Shown here: positions 8,701 to 11,557 of the stretch, piece after piece
How the letters are laid out: each line of letters begins with the position of its first letter
How positions within the stretch are numbered: position 1 is the stretch's first letter
Source of the DNA: Lentisphaerota bacterium
Lineage (GTDB): Bacteria > Verrucomicrobiota > Lentisphaeria > Oligosphaerales > Oligosphaeraceae
Assembly: GCA_012800625.1 (NCBI GenBank)
Contig: JAAZIY010000147.1
Coordinates: forward strand, 1 to 11,557
Length of the DNA: 11,557 bases
Reading direction: 5' to 3'
Notes under the pieces: model-generated
Database searches by the model: none
Seen by the model: the letters and a program-made list of their open reading frames with translations, nothing else
Told to the model about the DNA's origin: nothing
Program-made: the position numbers and the translations under genes

Positions 8701-9351
8701 CTGCCAAAAACGACGGAAAACCCCGGAGGACTGCGCAGCAGGCAGCAAGCATGGCAAGGCCTGTTGAGAAACTTCGAGAGCCGGGGCGACGAGTATCTGC
8801 TCAGACTCTGCCTGGCAAGCATGGCTGAACAGGGCTTGGACGGACATGACGACTCCAGAATGATGGAGATACTGCGGCGCAAAGCCAGCGCCTGGTCACT
8901 GCTGGGCGGAGACGCCGCCTTCGATTGGCTGCTGCGCCGCGTCGCGCATGAACTGCAAAATGCCAACCTCAACGCCGCATATCAAATATGCAGCCAGGTA
9001 CTTGAACTGGAAGAACCTAGATTGCTGCCCTATTATGCCAGAATACAGATGCTGAGAGCTGCATTGCTCTGTCTGCAAGGACAGAGCAGCGCCTTGCAAG
9101 ACTTGGACTTTTTCCTGCGTAATTGCCTGATTGCCAACGAAAAAGAACGCCGGGTCTGTCAGACGCTTGAAAGCGGAGCCGCCCTCAAAGGCGAAACGCC
9201 GTACTTTTGGCGGGAGCTGCTCTTCCACTGTTACCTGCAGGGCAAAAAAAAACCGTCGTCCAACGACAAGGCCTTGCAGGAGGCCGGCAGTCTTAGCTTT
9301 AGCGCTGAAAGAGCCTTGCTGCAGGCGCTTTTGGACACTAAGAGACACTAA
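5737..9351 (+). CDS. PknB-like Ser/Thr protein kinase, non-RD, single-pass membrane protein with long helical C-terminus
   Basis: This 1204-residue protein is a Hanks-type kinase with a cytoplasmic kinase domain at residues 21-285. Seen: the P-loop GRGAMA (29-34), VAVK with Lys51, HGDIKPEN with catalytic Asp147 and Asn152, DFG with Asp165, and a SPE motif (189-191). The catalytic residues are complete, but the Arg of HRD is Gly146, so it is a non-RD kinase. One hydrophobic segment spans about 337-357 and is followed by Trp-Arg-Lys. After a charged helix, an Ala/Glu/Gly-rich linker runs to about 470, then a helix-rich region of about 740 residues resembling tandem helical repeats with no domain I recognise; if the membrane segment is real this part is outside the cytoplasm. 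The ATG at 5737 has AAGGG (5724-5728) 8 bases upstream; TTG 5716 and ATG 5755 are alternatives. The last six residues and the TAA stop come from a dispersed repeat. Confidence 0.9.
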   Translation: MQSESSMGYLDPGTLLIGNYKYQVVSEVGRGAMAVVYLARQVDLERQVAVKVLSSQLSSNSSFVLRFFNEVRAAAAMSHPNIIQAYDAGIANGDIYYFAMEYVNGETLLRRILREGHLEVAATLKYASEIASALNYGWERQRLTHGDIKPENIMVNEFDQAKLADFGLAKVAGHEYEGHELMLTPHYASPELIRGQLRKGDCRSDIYAFGASIYHLLSGKPPFPGTDAQLVMKRHLEEELPPLHTRCSGIRPELADFIDSMLAKDAEQRPASWSELLAKLAEIRASIAGTGNSDLSRIRLRRSRPSVSLPLSQHSGNASRAGFLPVKERKEPAKQYFWTVAIMISLAMLLFLSFLYWRKSMREQLEEKRRQTQKELVLVENKPQNTRAAAEDAPAARGQENGSPAAVNSAESAERAGTKNEGGKVALVVAEAENGADTAPVAQKKSGSAEKDGNKPAPVDREPDAALLVPYSLATVLSAAQNQSLTETRIFSRLAGFQYQPAQADSAELLMRLLDNAMGQDISSAGKGLLFFMQQQLISMLDEAPSQLLLHKQRLLGKNFSGKEGFKVLVNDVFPHSVLVEQILEKGSMRRSLSWRELNEAGLLLPMYKAAFFSPASGAKPELYLAQLLFSGNARSYQSALRQYADMGGDKLEYWEALGARLILSERELETKRELAELARLCQEGSRLETSRQARRLLRAANALSAEEKNLLESILAVCAELQLDLRAGALLHQAQSLMDTRPDLALQKIQFARCLAAAVKYPEREQLDALQQRALLALDSGGAYEMPLLEAPPWPFMLSRNNQLAATNYQWLMRLYNSAEIEPQDLAWLQNLAHLADANWQLALQGYGLLAQSRDAVDKKGRELLMLNYGCSLLQLYRGEPRSPGEKELDAMQLTGDERALGKMLQQLFVLMKRSKPDYVEAQNLKECVELLQFLPEAAKNAYLATVFAVLLESRQERSVRELWRALPQDELDETLLSVLRPLQEKDLPKTTENPGGLRSRQQAWQGLLRNFESRGDEYLLRLCLASMAEQGLDGHDDSRMMEILRRKASAWSLLGGDAAFDWLLRRVAHELQNANLNAAYQICSQVLELEEPRLLPYYARIQMLRAALLCLQGQSSALQDLDFFLRNCLIANEKERRVCQTLESGAALKGETPYFWRELLFHCYLQGKKKPSSNDKALQEAGSLSFSAERALLQALLDTKRH

Positions 9352-9352
9352 G
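9335..9352 (+). repeat. ACACTAAG repeat overlapping the kinase stop codon
   Basis: Two ACACTAAG units joined by AG form the last codons of the kinase gene (residues Asp-Thr-Lys-Arg-His) and its TAA stop at 9349-9351. This is the same family as the repeats at 130-158, 2617-2725 and 5523-5566. Confidence 0.8.
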
Positions 9353-9362
9353 CCACAGCAAA

Positions 9363-9509
9363 CCTAAAAAGTCTTACTTTTTACTTTTCTCCGAAATTCA
9401 GTCCATTGGGTGCCCCAAAGGGGCAACCTAATAAAGCCTAAAAAGTCTTACTTTTACTTTCCTCCGAAATTCAGTCCATTGGGTGCCCCAAAGGGGCAAC
9501 CTAATGTAG
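9363..9509 (+). repeat. 74-base tandem duplication carrying a GGTGCCCC/GGGGCAACC hairpin
   Basis: Copy 1 is 9363-9436 and copy 2 is 9437-9509; they differ by one T in a T-run and a few other bases. Each copy starts with CCTAAAAAGTCTTAC, has a pyrimidine-rich part, and ends in a hairpin (9406-9431 and 9479-9504) with the core TGCCCC-AAA-GGGGCA, extended by a G.A mismatch and further pairs. The hairpins might also act as transcription ends for the kinase gene, but no U-run follows. Confidence 0.92.
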
Positions 9510-9548
9510 CCCAGGGTAAGCGAGGCCGCAGGCCGAGCTTACCCTGGG
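9510..9548. repeat. Long palindromic element, copy 1 (12-bp stem CCCAGGGTAAGC)
   Basis: CCCAGGGTAAGC at 9510-9521 is perfectly complementary to GCTTACCCTGGG at 9537-9548. Inside lie GA-GGCC-GCA-GGCC-GA, giving a tandem G.A/A.G mismatch, a 4-bp GGCC stem and a 3-base loop. TAAAAG and a C-run follow. An identical copy is at 11508-11546. Confidence 0.95.
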
Positions 9549-9569
9549 TAAAAGCCCCCCCCAGAATCC

Positions 9570-9588
9570 GGCGCCCTGTAGGGGCGCC
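9570..9588. repeat. Small inverted repeat GGCGCCC...GGGCGCC
   Basis: A 7-bp perfect stem (9570-9576 with 9582-9588) around TGTAG. It lies 21 bases after the long palindrome, as a third hairpin module in the same spacer. Confidence 0.8.
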
Positions 9589-9716
9589 ACAAGAGTCCTT
9601 AGCCTTAATTTCCTGTTTTTGCTGGGGGCCGCTCTTCCGCCCTCGCGTCCTGCCTGTCCGAGTCCATTTGCCCTCCCACATCTTCTTACCCGTTTAAGGT
9701 TTAGAAAGGAATAATC

Positions 9717-11405
9717 ATGCTTTGCGATAGATGCCACAAAGAAGAGGCTTTGATACATATACGCGGCGTGGATGCGCAAGGCAATGTGCATACCATCAGT
9801 ATCTGTGCCGGCTGCGCCATGAAATCAATCATGTCCGAAGAGCTTAGCCCCTCGGACCTGACCGAGCTGCTGAAAAGCGGCTCCTTGCCCAAACCCGATG
9901 TTATGATGAAGCTTATCGATAATTTCATGCGACGGGGAGAGGACAGCGAAGAGCAGGAGGCGGAAGCCAGAGCCTGCCCAAACTGTGGACTGCAACGCGA
10001 CGAGCTGCGACGTGACCTGCTGCTGGGCTGCCCGGATTGCCTGGACTGCTTCGACGCCGAAGTGCGCAGCCACCTTAACCTGAAAGAAGACTTCGTTTAT
10101 ACCGCCCCCGAGCAAGCAGAGAGCAGCCAGGAGACCCGGCATGAGGCACAAAAAGAACAGGCCGCCTTTCGCTCATTGAATTCAAGGCTGCAGGCCGCCG
10201 TGCAGGCCGAAGAATACGAGGTGGCCGCAACCCTGAAGGAGGAGCTGGAAAGCCGACTGCGCGAAATCAACCGCCTGAGACAGGTCGGCTCCGAAAGCGA
10301 CTGGGGAGCAAGGGAAATCGAGGACCAGCTCGCCTTGCCTCGACAGACGCAAAACAACCTGCCCTGGCTACCCAAGAGAAGAGATGAGCAAGGTCTGGTG
10401 CGTTTGTCCAGCCTGCTCTTTGGCAACTATAACCTGAGCGGCTTTGAACTGCCCCCCTTTGCCAAGAACCTGGAGCAGGGCGCCGAGGTCAGCGCCTTGC
10501 TGGCCGCATTTCTGCGCCGGGAACCCATCTTCGGAGAATACCGCGAGTATGTGCCTGCCGAAATGGAAAAGTCGGCGCGGCTGGAGTTGACCGAGAGGGG
10601 CTGGTGTCCGCAGGAGTTCGTGCAGCGCAAGCATGCCACCAGGCTCTTTGTCAGCGAAAATGAGCGTGTTATTGCACTGCTGAATGACATCGACCATCTT
10701 CGCGTCAACTTCTGGGGAGAGGCCGAGGAGCTGCCTATCATGTTGCGGCACTTGCAGGACTTTTCGAAAAACCTGAGTTCCACTTTTGATTTGCTCTCTC
10801 ATGCGAAATTCGGGCGCGTGTCGCGTCACCTCAACTCCCTGGGTTCAGCCATGAGCCTGGGCCAGCTCATGCATCTTCCCGCCCTGAATTACGATGGCCG
10901 CATCGAGGCTCTGGTGCGAGCCTGCCGGGATATGCACTTCAACCTCAGGCCGCTGTTTCGGAAAAACGAGCAGTCCGGGGCCTCCCTGTATATCCTGCAG
11001 TCCAGTGACAGCCTGCTGCCGCCCGAACAGTATATCGAGCGCTTTTTGGAGCTGAGCCGCAGCATAGCCCGAAACGAGCTGCTCTGCCGCCAGGTGTTTC
11101 AGTCCTACAAGGAGAACCGGCTTATCATCACTGACAACATAGGCCGCGCCGTGGGCACCCTGCGCGGAGCCAGCCTGCTGAGCTTCGAAGAGGCCGAATA
11201 CCTGCTCTCAACTCTCTGGCTCGGGGTGGAAATGGAAATGCTGCCCTGGCTGGATATCAGAAAGATACTAGCTAAGCTGACCGAGCTGCTCACGCTGCCA
11301 GCAAATATCGTCGATCAGCAAAGCAATTTCAACGATCGCATACAGGTGCGGCGGGAGCTGGCTGCCTCATTCAAAAAAGACCTGCTCGGCATGGAAGAAG
11401 AATGA
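9717..11405 (+). CDS. McsA-McsB-like fusion: zinc/UVR adaptor joined to a degenerate protein-arginine-kinase domain
   Basis: In Firmicutes, McsA (zinc protein) activates McsB, an arginine kinase that marks proteins for ClpC-ClpP. Here both are in one 562-residue cytoplasmic protein. Seen: McsA part with CxxC pairs at Cys3/Cys6, Cys30/Cys33, Cys87/Cys90 and Cys105/Cys108, then a UVR motif (about 152-187). From about 225 the sequence follows McsB: LSS at 230-232, LLNDIDHLRV (321-330), MHLPAL (385-390) and the C-terminal segment with VFQSY and LSTLWLGVEM. However the SSRIRLAR arginines are replaced (SSLLFGNY), the NEEDH acid block reads NDIDH, and the position of the catalytic Cys in the CPTN block appears to be His371. 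Asp326-His327, Arg329 and perhaps Glu418 remain. It is therefore probably a pseudokinase. GAAAGGA (9704-9710) lies 6 bases before the ATG. Lying alone between repeats, it has no visible clpC or ctsR neighbour. Confidence 0.82.
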   Translation: MLCDRCHKEEALIHIRGVDAQGNVHTISICAGCAMKSIMSEELSPSDLTELLKSGSLPKPDVMMKLIDNFMRRGEDSEEQEAEARACPNCGLQRDELRRDLLLGCPDCLDCFDAEVRSHLNLKEDFVYTAPEQAESSQETRHEAQKEQAAFRSLNSRLQAAVQAEEYEVAATLKEELESRLREINRLRQVGSESDWGAREIEDQLALPRQTQNNLPWLPKRRDEQGLVRLSSLLFGNYNLSGFELPPFAKNLEQGAEVSALLAAFLRREPIFGEYREYVPAEMEKSARLELTERGWCPQEFVQRKHATRLFVSENERVIALLNDIDHLRVNFWGEAEELPIMLRHLQDFSKNLSSTFDLLSHAKFGRVSRHLNSLGSAMSLGQLMHLPALNYDGRIEALVRACRDMHFNLRPLFRKNEQSGASLYILQSSDSLLPPEQYIERFLELSRSIARNELLCRQVFQSYKENRLIITDNIGRAVGTLRGASLLSFEEAEYLLSTLWLGVEMEMLPWLDIRKILAKLTELLTLPANIVDQQSNFNDRIQVRRELAASFKKDLLGMEEE

Positions 11406-11481
11406 GCCTTATTTACGTGATTTATCCGACCCTTTACTTTTCCCTGCCGCTTTTTTGAGCGATAGTGGCTAGCCCAGGGTG

Positions 11482-11557
11482 TGCCCCGAAGGGGCAACCG
11501 AATAAAGCCCAGGGTAAGCGAGGCCGCAGGCCGAGCTTACCCTGGGTAAAAGCCCCC
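11482..11557. repeat. Composite palindromic element, copy 2 (runs off the window end)
   Basis: A TGCCCC-GAA-GGGGCA hairpin (11482-11496) is followed by ACC, a short linker and the long palindrome (11508-11546), identical to 9510-9548 including the inner GGCC-GCA-GGCC, then TAAAAGCCCCC to the window end. A fragment of the palindrome (GCCCAGGGT) also appears just before, at 11472-11480. The order hairpin then palindrome is the same as in the spacer upstream of the McsA/McsB-like gene. Confidence 0.92.

Larger units (their letters stand above)
9352..9716. other. 365-base intergenic region packed with hairpin repeats
   Basis: No gene is supported here. Open frames that cross it read through the palindromes and give low-complexity peptides. 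It contains the tandem duplication, the long palindrome and the small inverted repeat listed separately. The last 100 bases before the McsA-like gene are pyrimidine-rich on the plus strand and end in a good ribosome site; I see no clear promoter. Confidence 0.8.

Noticed and set aside
9406..9431. Rho-independent terminator after the kinase
   Set aside because: The stem is stable, but CAACCTAATAAAG follows rather than a T-run, and the same hairpin occurs as part of a dispersed repeat. A terminator role is possible but not shown.
9410..9697. 95-residue open frame in the spacer before the McsA-like gene
   Set aside because: It is a read-through of the tandem duplication and palindromes, with proline/arginine-rich low complexity and no ribosome site. 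Similar frames arise wherever such palindromes occur.

Overview
The window looks like a chromosomal segment from a PVC-group bacterium, most likely a member of the Lentisphaerota or a close relative. That placement is an inference. It rests on a glycoside hydrolase 2 subfamily that is typical of this group (RFHS...ADELG and an HE nucleophile block), a large membrane Ser/Thr kinase, an McsA/McsB-type protein, and many short dispersed repeats between genes. All five recognisable functions lie on the + strand, in six annotated reading units or domains.

Region 1 (about 1-5475) is a probable carbohydrate operon of four genes. They are a cytoplasmic GH2-family glycoside hydrolase that lacks the usual N-terminal sugar-binding domain, a GlpP-family glycerol-3-phosphate-responsive antiterminator, an SGNH/GDSL hydrolase with an N-terminal GxDLY domain (probable carbohydrate esterase), and a GT4-type glycosyltransferase. 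The gaps glpP-SGNH and SGNH-GT are only 17 and 31 bases. The GH2-glpP gap is filled by a tandem repeat. A plausible but unproven reading is intracellular trimming, de-esterification and re-use of a sugar conjugate, with GlpP as a local regulator.

Region 2 (5476-9351) is a non-coding spacer with a repeat array, followed by a 1204-residue Ser/Thr protein kinase. It has a PknB-like kinase domain of non-RD type, one transmembrane helix, a low-complexity linker and an unassigned helical C-terminal part of about 740 residues. The last codons and the stop codon lie in a copy of the dispersed repeat.

Region 3 (9352-11557) starts with a 365-base spacer packed with hairpin-forming repeats: a 74-base tandem duplication, a long palindrome and a smaller inverted repeat. 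It is followed by a single gene that fuses an McsA-like zinc/UVR protein to an McsB-like arginine-kinase fold whose catalytic residues are mostly replaced. The same long palindrome returns in direct orientation just downstream of the gene, at the end of the window. This pseudokinase fusion between two identical palindromes is the most unusual item in the window.

Two dispersed repeat families explain nearly all the intergenic DNA: (i) ACACGAAG/ACACTAAG-type short tandem units at four gene borders, and (ii) modular GC-rich palindromes around the McsA/McsB-like gene. No tRNA, rRNA, CRISPR or transposase gene was seen.
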